Part shown: piece by piece, positions 26,429 through 35,292 of the stretch | How positions within the stretch are numbered: position 1 is the first letter of the stretch | How the letters are laid out: every line of letters starts with the position of its first letter | Source: Sphingobacterium sp. JB170 | GTDB taxonomy: Bacteria > Bacteroidota > Bacteroidia > Sphingobacteriales > Sphingobacteriaceae | Reading direction: 5' to 3' | Length of the DNA stretch: 64,000 nt | NCBI RefSeq assembly: GCF_900163865.1 | Contig: NZ_FUKU01000037.1 | Coordinates: forward strand, 33,000-96,999 | Position numbers and translations under genes: made by a program | The notes under the pieces: generated by a model | Told to the model about the DNA's origin: nothing | The model's database searches: none | What the model saw: only the letters and a program-made list of their open reading frames with translations

Positions 26429-27880
26429 TTAAAATTTGATTTGATTCAATAAATTCACTACCGAGGCTTCCGAAAGCTCCAGTATCGCTCGCGGCCAAAC
26501 GCCTAAAAATAGAACGAAAAAACCGATAACCAGAAGTACCACGAGTTCATACCCATGAACATCTTCAAAAGAGGATTGCTCTGCCCCCTCAGGCAGCGGA
26601 CCGAGCATGGCTTTTTTATAAAACCTTAGCATATAAACCGCGCCAAAGATTAACGTTAAGCCCCCAAATACAGCATACCACACACCGTAATCGAAAATAC
26701 CTTTTAATAAGAGAAACTCACCAATAAAGCCATTAGTAAGCGGTAAGCCAATTGCCCCCATAATAAGCAATAAGAATAGCCATGCTAGTCGTGGCGCTTT
26801 CGCCGCATAACCGCCCCAGTCAGCTATTAGCCGCGTACCTGTGCGGTCCTGGATTAAATCAATAATAAAGAACAGCCCGACAACACTCAGTCCGTGGTTT
26901 ACCATCTGTATAATACTTCCTTGTAAGCCTTCTAAATTCCAAGAAAAAACGCCCGCGGTAATCAGCCCGAGGTGCGCAATGGAAGAATAGGCGATTAAAC
27001 GCTTTGCATCTTTTTGCTTAAATGCGATTATTGAAGCGTACACAATGCCTATGACGCAAAGCACCATGACAATTTGACCATAAGCCATAACACCGAAAGG
27101 TGCGATAGGCATCAGCCAGCGTATTAAACCATAGACACCCATCTTCAACATGACACCCGCTAACAGCATCGTTCCTCCTGCCGGCGCATGCGTATAGGTA
27201 TTAGGCTGCCAGGTATGAAAAGGAAATACCGGGATTTTTATTGCAAAAGCAATAAAGAAAGCCCAAAATAACCAGCGCTGGGTGCCCTCATCCAAGTCAA
27301 GTGATGCCAAAGCAGCCCACTCCAAACTTTTTTCAGCACTTTGGTTGTACAAAAACACGAGCGCCACAAGCATTAGCAAACTGCCAAAAAAGGTGTATAC
27401 AAAAAACTTCAAATTGATGTTGATCCGGTCCCCGTCTCCCCATAACGCACAAATAAAATAAATCGGAATCAGCGCCGCCTCCCATCCGATATAGAAAGAG
27501 AAGGCATCCAGAGCGACAAACACAAGTAGTAAGCCAAACTGCATAAACGAGACCAGGGCATAAAAGCTCCCTTTAAAGCTCTTTCCAAAACTAGTCAGAA
27601 CGATCAAAGGCATCAATCCGTTTGTTAAGAGCACAAGCGGGAGGCTAATGCCGTCAAGTCCTATATGAAAGCTTAACCCCAAAGAAGCAATCCAAAGGAA
27701 CTGCTGTTCAAATTGTATACTAGCGTCGGGGATAAATTGATATAGAAAAGGTAGGGTTAAACCGAATTCCAAAAGTGCTATCAGCAAAGCTAACATTTTT
27801 GCTGTCTTGGCATCCTTTGCAAAAGATAAGACGAGAGCACCTATAACGGGTAATAGCAATAATATAAATAGGTTGTCCAT
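26429..27880 (-). CDS. nuoM: NADH-quinone oxidoreductase subunit M
   Basis: 483 residues. Antiporter-like membrane-arm subunit. Typical motifs: FYIGWEAALIPIYFICALWG (conserved Glu on helix 5), KIPVFPFHTWQPNTYTHAPAGGTMLLAGVMLKMGVYGL, KRLIAYSSIAHLGLITAGV and GLPLTNGFIGEFLLLKGIF. Thirteen to fourteen predicted helices. Lies between nuoL and nuoN in the usual order, with a 71-base gap to nuoL. Confidence 0.96.
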   Translation of the reverse strand: MDNLFILLLLPVIGALVLSFAKDAKTAKMLALLIALLEFGLTLPFLYQFIPDASIQFEQQFLWIASLGLSFHIGLDGISLPLVLLTNGLMPLIVLTSFGKSFKGSFYALVSFMQFGLLLVFVALDAFSFYIGWEAALIPIYFICALWGDGDRININLKFFVYTFFGSLLMLVALVFLYNQSAEKSLEWAALASLDLDEGTQRWLFWAFFIAFAIKIPVFPFHTWQPNTYTHAPAGGTMLLAGVMLKMGVYGLIRWLMPIAPFGVMAYGQIVMVLCVIGIVYASIIAFKQKDAKRLIAYSSIAHLGLITAGVFSWNLEGLQGSIIQMVNHGLSVVGLFFIIDLIQDRTGTRLIADWGGYAAKAPRLAWLFLLLIMGAIGLPLTNGFIGEFLLLKGIFDYGVWYAVFGGLTLIFGAVYMLRFYKKAMLGPLPEGAEQSSFEDVHGYELVVLLVIGFFVLFLGVWPRAILELSEASVVNLLNQIKF

Positions 27881-27951
27881 TAGAAAGTTAAAGTTTTAAA
27901 GATCCCTGTCTGTGAATGTGTGTTGATCAGATTTTTCATTTTGAATGCCTA

Positions 27952-29871
27952 TTAAATACTATAAACGCCATAAAGCAAAATCACAATCACGCTAATTACC
28001 ATCATCATCAAATAAAATCCTACTTGACCATTTTGCAGTTGACGAAGCCCCTTTCCTGTTGTCACAAAAAATTGCCCTATTCCATTTACAAAACCATCAA
28101 TCGCAAGCTTATCCACGTATCGGTAGAAAACAATCGAGAGTCTGTTCAACGGTTTGTCAATAATAGCGCGATAGAATTCGTCAAAATAAAATTTATTGTA
28201 TGAAAGGCGATAAAGTCCGCCGACTTGTTTTCCATCTTCTAAAGGAATACCTCGTTTAGTGACATACGTACTGTAGGCATACACCGCCATCGCTATTGCG
28301 CCAAGTGATGAAGTTGCCATTAAAATGTATTCCGTGCTATGGTTCAGTGCCAGTGGCGTCGTGTGCGCACTCGAGGCGTCGATAACAGGCGCTAGAAATG
28401 CAGCTAACCAATGATGGCCACCAAGCGCTTCGGGGACGTTGATGAATCCGCCAACAATAGATAAAAAAGCCAATATGATAAGCGGTAAGCTCATCTGCCA
28501 CGGCGATTCATGCAACTGCTCCTTCTGTTCCTGGGTTCCTCTAAAGCTTCCGAAGAATGTTAGGTAGAGTAAACGAAACATATAAAAGGCTGTAAAAAGA
28601 GCTGTTAATAACCCAACTCCCCAAACCAACGGGTTATAAGCAAAAGCATGTGCTAATATTTCATCTTTGGAAAAAAATCCGGCCAGTGGTGGAATTCCAC
28701 TTATTGCAATGGTTCCAATCAGCATTGTAGCAAATGTAACGGGCAAAGCTTTGCGCAATCCGCCCATTTTGCGCATATCTTGTTCATCGTGCATCGCATG
28801 AATCACCGATCCAGCGCCAAGAAACAATAGCGCCTTAAAAAATGCGTGCGTAAGCACGTGGAAAAAAGCCCCGGTGAACGCACCGATCCCGAGGCCTAGA
28901 AACATGTATCCCAGTTGGGACACTGTAGAATATGCCAGTACTTTCTTTATATCGTTTTGCGTTAGGGCAATAAATGCCGCTACAAACGCTGTTACCAGTC
29001 CAATTATAGCCATTATATCCATCGTTGTCGGCGCGAGTACAAACAGAATATTCGAGCGAACAATCATATAGACCCCTGCGGTGACCATCGTCGCCGCATG
29101 TATTAATGCGGAAACCGGCGTAGGGCCAGCCATCGCGTCGGGCAACCAAGTGAATAACGGAACCTGCGCAGATTTCCCCGTGGCAGCAACAAACAGCAGC
29201 AGCGTAATTATAAGTAGTGTACTGCTCCCTACAGGCAAACCTGCCGCTTGTTCAAATACAATAGCGTATTCCAAACTTCCGAACGTTTCTAAAATAAAAT
29301 ACAATGCGATTAAAAAGCCCAGGTCACCGATCCGATTCATCACGAAAGCCTTTTTAGCGGCCGCGACGTAAGAATTATTTTTAAACCAAAATCCGATCAA
29401 CAGATAAGAACACAGACCTACGCCCTCCCACCCGATAAACATAACCAGGTAATTGGATCCCAGCACCAGTATAGTCATAAAGAATATAAAAAGGTTCAAG
29501 TAGGCAAAAAACTTACCAAAACCCTCATCATTAGCCATATAACTACATGAATACAGATGGATCAAAAAGCCCACCCCGGTAATGATCAATAACATCAATG
29601 CGCTTAACGGGTCAACTAAAAAAGAAAGTGCTACCTGTAGCTTCCCAACGGAAAACCAGTCAAATAGGTGGACGACGATCGATGCATTCTGTTCTGCCGA
29701 GCGCAAATTTAACACCTCCAGGTATACATTAATACTCAACAGGAAAGCGACTAAAACAACACCGCTTCCCACGAGTGCGTGAACCGATTTAGGGACGTGA
29801 CCGCGCGTTAATCCATTAAAAATAAAACCTAAAAAAGGTATTAAGGGTATCAGCCAAATTAATTCCGACAT
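27952..29871 (-). CDS. nuoL: NADH-quinone oxidoreductase subunit L
   Basis: 639 residues, the largest antiporter-like subunit. Proton_antipo_N and _M domains are recognisable: FIGWEGVGLCSYLLIGFWF, KSAQVPLFTWLPDAMAGPTPVSALIHAATMVTAGVYM, KKVLAYSTVSQLGYMFLGLG, HAFFKALLFLGAGSVIHAMHDEQDMRKMGGL. The C-terminal extension carries the lateral amphipathic helix region and ends in a final membrane segment (YLMMMVISVIVILLYGVYSI). Most distal proton channel of complex I. Confidence 0.97.
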   Translation of the reverse strand: MSELIWLIPLIPFLGFIFNGLTRGHVPKSVHALVGSGVVLVAFLLSINVYLEVLNLRSAEQNASIVVHLFDWFSVGKLQVALSFLVDPLSALMLLIITGVGFLIHLYSCSYMANDEGFGKFFAYLNLFIFFMTILVLGSNYLVMFIGWEGVGLCSYLLIGFWFKNNSYVAAAKKAFVMNRIGDLGFLIALYFILETFGSLEYAIVFEQAAGLPVGSSTLLIITLLLFVAATGKSAQVPLFTWLPDAMAGPTPVSALIHAATMVTAGVYMIVRSNILFVLAPTTMDIMAIIGLVTAFVAAFIALTQNDIKKVLAYSTVSQLGYMFLGLGIGAFTGAFFHVLTHAFFKALLFLGAGSVIHAMHDEQDMRKMGGLRKALPVTFATMLIGTIAISGIPPLAGFFSKDEILAHAFAYNPLVWGVGLLTALFTAFYMFRLLYLTFFGSFRGTQEQKEQLHESPWQMSLPLIILAFLSIVGGFINVPEALGGHHWLAAFLAPVIDASSAHTTPLALNHSTEYILMATSSLGAIAMAVYAYSTYVTKRGIPLEDGKQVGGLYRLSYNKFYFDEFYRAIIDKPLNRLSIVFYRYVDKLAIDGFVNGIGQFFVTTGKGLRQLQNGQVGFYLMMMVISVIVILLYGVYSI

Positions 29872-29899
29872 ACTATTCTCTTTCTATATAACTAATAAA

Positions 29900-30229
29900 T
29901 TACCAACGCAGCTTGCTAAGCGATTCCACATCAACAGATTTGTTGTTCCGGTATACCATAATTATTATTGCAAGCCCGACGGCGACCTCTGCGGCAGCGA
30001 GAGCCATAACAAAGAAGACAAACACCTGCCCGCTCGCGTCGCCACGAAACGCCGAAAAGGCCGCTAAAAGTAGGTTTACAGAATTTAACATTAATTCGAT
30101 CGACATCATAATTATAATCACATTACGTCGAATAAGCACACCAGTAACGCCGATAGCGAATATGATGCTACAAAATATAATGTAATGATCGAGTGGAATT
30201 CCCTGAATTTGTGTTACAATATCTTCCAT
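29900..30229 (-). CDS. nuoK: NADH-quinone oxidoreductase subunit K
   Basis: 109 residues with three membrane helices. Conserved motifs IGVTGVLIRRN, MSIELMLNSVNLLL (intramembrane Glu) and ALAAAEVAVGLAIIIMVYR (second Glu). Its ATG overlaps the nuoJ stop by one base (TAATG), implying translational coupling. Confidence 0.96.
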   Translation of the reverse strand: MEDIVTQIQGIPLDHYIIFCSIIFAIGVTGVLIRRNVIIIMMSIELMLNSVNLLLAAFSAFRGDASGQVFVFFVMALAAAEVAVGLAIIIMVYRNNKSVDVESLSKLRW

Positions 30230-30726
30230 TACGCTTTTCTATCCTCTTTTTTTGCTAATAAAACTGCCCCGATCATCGCCGTCAACAACAATATTGACGA
30301 GATTTCAAAAGGAAGTAAAAATTCATTAAATAATACCTTTCCAAGGTTCTTCACAAGCCCGACATCAGCATCGCCCTGCACGATAATATTCGAGGGCTCT
30401 ATTACACGAAATGCGCCGAGTAATGTTGCGATCAAACACATACCGGCAACCGCCCCCATGATCTTTACCAGATTCGATTTCATTGGTTCGGTTTCCGCAT
30501 TCAGATTTAAAAGCATCAAAACAAATAGGAACAGCACCATGATAGCTCCCATATAAACAATGAAATTGACGACAGCCAAGAACTGTGCATTTAATAAAAT
30601 GTAGTGGATCGATAAGGTGAAGAATGTGATTACAAGGTATAGGACACTATGGACGGGATTCTTGGTGAAAATCGTCATTAAAGCGAAAAAGATAGATAAA
30701 AATGCAACAAGGTAAAAAACAGACAT
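30229..30726 (-). CDS. nuoJ: NADH-quinone oxidoreductase subunit J
   Basis: 165 residues, five membrane helices. NuoJ signatures: KNPVHSVLYLVITFF, LNAQFLAVVNFIVYMGAIMVLFLFVLMLLNL (pi-bulge helix 3) and a C-terminal helix FEISSILLLTAMIGAVLLAKK. One base separates it from the nuoI stop. Confidence 0.95.
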   Translation of the reverse strand: MSVFYLVAFLSIFFALMTIFTKNPVHSVLYLVITFFTLSIHYILLNAQFLAVVNFIVYMGAIMVLFLFVLMLLNLNAETEPMKSNLVKIMGAVAGMCLIATLLGAFRVIEPSNIIVQGDADVGLVKNLGKVLFNEFLLPFEISSILLLTAMIGAVLLAKKEDRKA

Positions 30727-30727
30727 G

Positions 30728-31252
30728 TTAAATTGATTTTTCTTGAGTTAACATTTTGATATCAAATTTGGGCTCCACCAATTTATCCTTTCCATAAATA
30801 AAATCTTTACGTAAATAATCCGCCGTTACGTGTGGACCATCCAAATAGATTGCTTCTTTGGGGCAGGCCTCCTCGCATAATCCGCAAAAAATACAACGCA
30901 ACATATTAATCTCATATACCGACGCATACTTTTCCTCGCGGTATAGGTGCGATTCGTCCTTAGTACGCTCTGCTGCGGTCATCGTTATCGCCTCTGCCGG
31001 ACATGATAGTGCACATAATCCACAAGCCGTACACCGCTCGCGACCTTCTTCATCTCTTTTTAGCGAATGCTGCCCCCGAAAATTCTTCGAATACGGTCTC
31101 CGCTCTTCGGGGTACTTCACCGTTGGGATCTTCATAAAAAAGTGCCGTAAGGTTATACGCAAACCTTTGAAGATGGCTGGCAGGTAAATCCGCTCCCAAA
31201 AATTCATTGGTTTCTGCTCTATTACTTTCTTTCTATTTGATAATGACTGCAT
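30728..31252 (-). CDS. nuoI: NADH-quinone oxidoreductase subunit I (2x[4Fe-4S])
   Basis: 174 residues from ATG 31252; a TTG at 31279 would add nine residues with no support, and a GAGG lies 14 bases before the ATG. Two ferredoxin-type sites carry clusters N6a and N6b: CTACGLCALSCPAEAI and CIFCGLCEEACPKEAI. The N-terminal amphipathic part (YLPAIFKGLRITLRHFF) docks to the membrane. Passes electrons towards N2 in NuoB. Confidence 0.96.
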   Translation of the reverse strand: MQSLSNRKKVIEQKPMNFWERIYLPAIFKGLRITLRHFFMKIPTVKYPEERRPYSKNFRGQHSLKRDEEGRERCTACGLCALSCPAEAITMTAAERTKDESHLYREEKYASVYEINMLRCIFCGLCEEACPKEAIYLDGPHVTADYLRKDFIYGKDKLVEPKFDIKMLTQEKSI

Positions 31253-31309
31253 AGTTAAATCTTTTACCTCTATTCCCAAGTCTACTGGTTATTCCAAGTG
31301 TCCAAACGA

Positions 31310-32350
31310 TTAGCTGAAATACAAATCTTTCACGACCGTGATCACGCCGGTTAGCACAATGTTCGCAATGGCCAGCGGAATTAACATTTTCCATCCTAAA
31401 TTCATCAGTTGATCGTACCGAAACCGGGGCAAAGTCCAACGGATCCACATGAAGAAGAAAATAAATCCAAATATCTTAACGAAGAATACCAGTACACCAA
31501 TAATTGTAATCCAGTTCTCCGACAGGCCTAGCTCATGCATAAATGGGAAATTATATCCACCGAAATATAAAGCTGCCATCAGGGCCGAAGAAACAAACAT
31601 ATTGATGTATTCGGAAAACATGTAAAGACCCAATTTCATGGATGAATATTCAGTATGGTAACCGCCCACAAGCTCCGTTTCACATTCCGGCAAGTCAAAA
31701 GGCACCCGATTACATTCTGCAAATGAACAAGTAATAAATATCAAGAAGCCTAATGGTTGAACCCAAATATTCCAATTGACAAATCCAGACTGCTGCGCGA
31801 CAATTTCACTCATAGAAAGCGTGCCCGAGACCATCAGTAGTGCAATAATGGAAAGCCCCATGGCAATTTCGTAACTAATACTCTGCGAGGCCGCGCGAAT
31901 GGCTCCCATCAATGAAAATTTATTATTCGATGCCCAGCCACCAATCATAATGCCATATACCCCCAAAGCAACCACACCAAAAATGTACAATATTCCCACG
32001 TTAATATCAGCCACTTGCAGGCTAACAACTCGGTCACCAATGGTCAAATTGCCTCCCCAAGGGATGACTGCCGAACTGATACACGCGGTAATAATCGCCA
32101 GTGTGGGGCCAATGACGAATAAAGACTTGTGCGCACCGGCGGGTATAATCTCTTCTTTGAAAAAGAATTTCCCTCCATCGCAAAGCGGTTGTAAAATGCC
32201 GGCAAAACCGGCACGATCGGGACCGTGCCTATCTTGCATAAAGCCAGCAATTTTCCGCTCGGCTAGGGTAGAATACATCGCTATGACGAGGGAAACCGTG
32301 AAAACGATAACGACCAATATTAATTTCTCTAAAATAAAAGCTGATTCCAT
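31310..32350 (-). CDS. nuoH: NADH-quinone oxidoreductase subunit H
   Basis: 346 residues, about eight helices. Key motifs: ERKIAGFMQDRHGPDRAGFAGILQPLCDGGKFFFKEEIIPA, GGWASNNKFSLMGAIRAASQSISYEIAMGLSI and FAECNRVPFDLPECETELVGGYHTEYSSMKLG. These line the quinone chamber and the E-channel that links quinone reduction to proton pumping. Complete. Confidence 0.97.
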   Translation of the reverse strand: MESAFILEKLILVVIVFTVSLVIAMYSTLAERKIAGFMQDRHGPDRAGFAGILQPLCDGGKFFFKEEIIPAGAHKSLFVIGPTLAIITACISSAVIPWGGNLTIGDRVVSLQVADINVGILYIFGVVALGVYGIMIGGWASNNKFSLMGAIRAASQSISYEIAMGLSIIALLMVSGTLSMSEIVAQQSGFVNWNIWVQPLGFLIFITCSFAECNRVPFDLPECETELVGGYHTEYSSMKLGLYMFSEYINMFVSSALMAALYFGGYNFPFMHELGLSENWITIIGVLVFFVKIFGFIFFFMWIRWTLPRFRYDQLMNLGWKMLIPLAIANIVLTGVITVVKDLYFS

Positions 32351-32362
32351 ATATTCTCGTGC

Positions 32363-33376
32363 TTATTTCAATCGTTCAGTTCTAGCTAATTGTTCTTCAT
32401 TCGCCGCTTGCAGCTCGCTACTGTTTTTAATAACGGGCGGTGGGTTGAAGTTCAGGTAGTGGTTAGCCGTAATTACGGATTCATTGTCGACTTTCGTTGG
32501 GGCTTCCAAGATCCAATCTTGTGTCCTCTTTGTATCGAAACGACAAGTATTACAAATAAATTCATCGACCTCATTATATTCATCTTTACGGCCCGTAACA
32601 CGAAGTACATCGTCCCCTTTATACCATAAAGTTACGTTACCCGAGCAGGTCGGACAATCGCGGTGTGCATCAACGGGTTTAGTAAACCATACTCTATTTT
32701 TAAAGCGAAAAGTCTTATCGGTGAGCGCACCCACCGGACAAACATCGATCACATTTCCGATAAAGTCGTTGTCTAAAGCTGCCTCGATAAACGTGGCGAT
32801 CTCCGAATAATCTCCTCGGCTCAACACCCCGTGCTCTCGCTTCGTCGTCAGCTGGTCAGCGACATACACGCAGCGATAACATAAAATACAGCGGTTCATA
32901 TGAAGCTGAATCTTATCGCCAATATCTACACGCTCGAATGTCCGCCGCTCAAACGCAAAACGCGTTTGCTCGGTACCGTGCTCGTAGCTCAGATCCTGCA
33001 ACTTACATTCGCCGGCTTGATCACAAACAGGACAATCCAACGGGTGGTTGATCAACAGCATCTCCACAACACCTTTACGCGCCTCTAGTACTTCATCCGA
33101 GGTAATATTCGACACCTCCATTCCATCCATCACGGTGGTGCGACAAGAAGCAACCAATTTGGGCATTGGACGAGGATCTTTCTCGGAGCCTTTCGAGACT
33201 TTCACAAGACAAGTACGACACTTGCCCCCGCTACCCTCCAACTTAGAATAATAACACATCGCAGGCGGAACTATATCCCCACCAATTAGACGCGCTGCAT
33301 TCAATATCGTGGTGCCCGGTGCTACCTCTACGGGTATCCCGTCTATCGTTACTTTAAATTTTCCTTCTTCTGCCAT
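32363..33376 (-). CDS. nuoG: NADH-quinone oxidoreductase subunit G, short form
   Basis: 337 residues against roughly 690-900 in many bacteria. N-terminal [2Fe-2S] site N1b: Cys41 in PAMCYYSKLEGSGGKC, CRTC and VASCRT. His-Cys site N5: HPLDCPVCDQAGEC. N4: CILCYRC with VIDVCPVGAL. After these only one further element remains, two CxxC pairs (DCPTC and FICNTC) about 30 residues apart, where longer forms have CxxCxxxC and a distant Cys before the molybdopterin-type domain. That whole domain is missing, replaced by a short tail rich in Asn, Pro and Glu. Short NuoG is known in Bacteroidota. The stop is clean and nuoH follows 12 bases on, so it is not a truncation artefact. Confidence 0.93.
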   Translation of the reverse strand: MAEEGKFKVTIDGIPVEVAPGTTILNAARLIGGDIVPPAMCYYSKLEGSGGKCRTCLVKVSKGSEKDPRPMPKLVASCRTTVMDGMEVSNITSDEVLEARKGVVEMLLINHPLDCPVCDQAGECKLQDLSYEHGTEQTRFAFERRTFERVDIGDKIQLHMNRCILCYRCVYVADQLTTKREHGVLSRGDYSEIATFIEAALDNDFIGNVIDVCPVGALTDKTFRFKNRVWFTKPVDAHRDCPTCSGNVTLWYKGDDVLRVTGRKDEYNEVDEFICNTCRFDTKRTQDWILEAPTKVDNESVITANHYLNFNPPPVIKNSSELQAANEEQLARTERLK

Positions 33377-33413
33377 TTTACTTCGTAAAAAATTAAAAAA
33401 AAGCGACTTCTTT

Positions 33414-34766
33414 TTAGGAAACCGGAACTAATGGATCCGCATAATGTGCCAAGCCAAAGTTTCTATTTTGCGATTCCTCAGGATTCAAAATATGCCATTC
33501 GAATTCGTCCCTAAAATGACGTATAGCACTTGCCACGGGCCATGCTGAAGCGTCGCCAAGTGGACAGATCGTATTCCCATCAATATTTTTCTGTATGTCC
33601 CAAAGCAAATTTATATCGGCCATATTCGCCCCACCGTACTCAATCCTTTGTAGTAATTTCTCCATCCAACCGGTTCCTTCACGGCAAGGGGAGCATTGTC
33701 CACAGCTCTCGTGATGGTAAAAACGCGTAAAGTTCAACGTATTTCGTACGATACACTGATCTTCATCATAAACGATAAACCCGCCCGACCCCATCGAAGA
33801 TCCTGTGACAAAGCCACCATCTGCAAGCGATTCATAGGTCATTAAACGCAATTCTCCTTTGGCTGTTTTAAGCGCAAGATTAGCGGGTAAAACAGGCACC
33901 GATGATCCGCCTGCAACGAGAGCTTTAAGTCGCTTACCACCTGCTATCCCGCCGCAATATTCCTCCGAATAGATAAACTCTTCTACCGATACCCCCAATT
34001 CGATTTCATATACCCCAGGACGGTTAATGTTACCTGAGGCGGAAATTAATTTTGTTCCGGTACTACGGTCAATCCCGATCTTCGCGTATTCTTCACCGCC
34101 ATCGTTAATGATCGGCACTGTCGCGGCAATTGATTCCACATTATTGACGACCGTAGGGCAGCCGTAAAGACCGGATACTGCTGGAAAAGGAGGCTTAATT
34201 CGCGGATTTCCCCGTTTACCTTCCAATGACTCAAGTAACGCGGTCTCTTCACCACAAATATAGGCCCCGCCTCCGGGTTGAATATAGATTTCTAAATCGT
34301 ATCCCGAGTTCAATATATTCTTCCCCAAAAAGCCCGCTGCCTTCGCCTCGGCAATTGCTTTTTCGAGAATTCGAATTTGCGGCATCATCTCTCCGCGCAC
34401 ATATATATATGAAACTTCCGCTCCCAGCGCGTAGCTCGAAACAATCATACCTTCGATAAGAGCATGCGGGATCTTGGTCATCAAAAAACGATCTTTGAAT
34501 GTTCCTGGCTCCGACTCATCACCATTACAAACAAGGTAGCGCGGAACCCCTTCGGGTTTAGCTAGAAATCCCCACTTCATACCTGTTGGAAAACCAGCAC
34601 CACCGCGTCCACGCAGCCCGGATTTCTTCACCTCTTCGACGACGTCCTCAGGGGACATTGTTTTCAAGGCTTTTTCTACCGAACGATACCCCCCTTTTTG
34701 ACGATATATGTCGAAAGATTCTATTCCCGGTACATCAATATGTGTTAATAATAACTTACGTGTCAT
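33414..34766 (-). CDS. nuoF: NADH-quinone oxidoreductase subunit F (NADH-binding, FMN)
   Basis: 450 residues. NADH/FMN loops GLRGRGGAGFPTGMKW, YLVCNGDESEPGTFKDR and GGGAYICGEETALLESLEGKRGNPR; [4Fe-4S] N3 ligands CGQCSPC and the distal Cys in NTICPLGDA. Oxidises NADH and hands electrons to NuoE and NuoG. Full length, one base from nuoE. Confidence 0.97.
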   Translation of the reverse strand: MTRKLLLTHIDVPGIESFDIYRQKGGYRSVEKALKTMSPEDVVEEVKKSGLRGRGGAGFPTGMKWGFLAKPEGVPRYLVCNGDESEPGTFKDRFLMTKIPHALIEGMIVSSYALGAEVSYIYVRGEMMPQIRILEKAIAEAKAAGFLGKNILNSGYDLEIYIQPGGGAYICGEETALLESLEGKRGNPRIKPPFPAVSGLYGCPTVVNNVESIAATVPIINDGGEEYAKIGIDRSTGTKLISASGNINRPGVYEIELGVSVEEFIYSEEYCGGIAGGKRLKALVAGGSSVPVLPANLALKTAKGELRLMTYESLADGGFVTGSSMGSGGFIVYDEDQCIVRNTLNFTRFYHHESCGQCSPCREGTGWMEKLLQRIEYGGANMADINLLWDIQKNIDGNTICPLGDASAWPVASAIRHFRDEFEWHILNPEESQNRNFGLAHYADPLVPVS

Positions 34767-34767
34767 A

Positions 34768-35292
34768 TTAGTTCGTTTGTGCTTTTTGCTTCAAATCGGC
34801 AATCAACTGATCAACACTCTCTTTTGTCAGCCCCTCATGGAAGGTGTACTTCGGACCAATTTGCAATACCGGGCCGAAACCGCAAGCGGCAATACATTCA
34901 ACCCCTCGCCAGGAGAACATCCCATCTGGAGTTACTTCGCCCTCCTTGACGCCCAAGCGCATTTCGATATGCGCCATAATTTCTTCGGCACCGACTAAAC
35001 AACACGGGCCCGTCCGACATACCTCCAAAACATACTTCCCTTTTGGTTGTAAGAAGAACATGGTATAAAATGTCGCTACTTCAAATACTTCTATCGGTTG
35101 AATAGCTAAAAATTCAGCGACTTTTGCCATCGCATCCGCACTCAACCAGCCGTATTCCGCTTGTACCAAATGTAAAATTGGCAATAAAGCGGACTTATGC
35201 TTCCCTTCGGGATAACGTGTCTTTATTTCAGCAAACTGATCGAACATTTCTGCCGAAAATTCAACAATCATATTTTCTTGAACACTAAGCAT
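34768..35292 (-). CDS. nuoE: NADH-quinone oxidoreductase subunit E
   Basis: 174 residues. Thioredoxin-like [2Fe-2S] protein; ligands CRTGPC and CIAAC (C-x4-C and C-x3-C). Preceded by the usual helical region (YPEGKHKSALLPILHLVQAEYGWLS). The ATG at 35292 overlaps the end of nuoD by eight bases; Met8 (35271) is an alternative start. Confidence 0.96.
   Translation of the reverse strand: MLSVQENMIVEFSAEMFDQFAEIKTRYPEGKHKSALLPILHLVQAEYGWLSADAMAKVAEFLAIQPIEVFEVATFYTMFFLQPKGKYVLEVCRTGPCCLVGAEEIMAHIEMRLGVKEGEVTPDGMFSWRGVECIAACGFGPVLQIGPKYTFHEGLTKESVDQLIADLKQKAQTN

Noticed and set aside
31899..32459. 186-codon open frame opposite nuoH and nuoG
   Set aside because: Antisense to conserved complex I motifs; no recognisable protein features.
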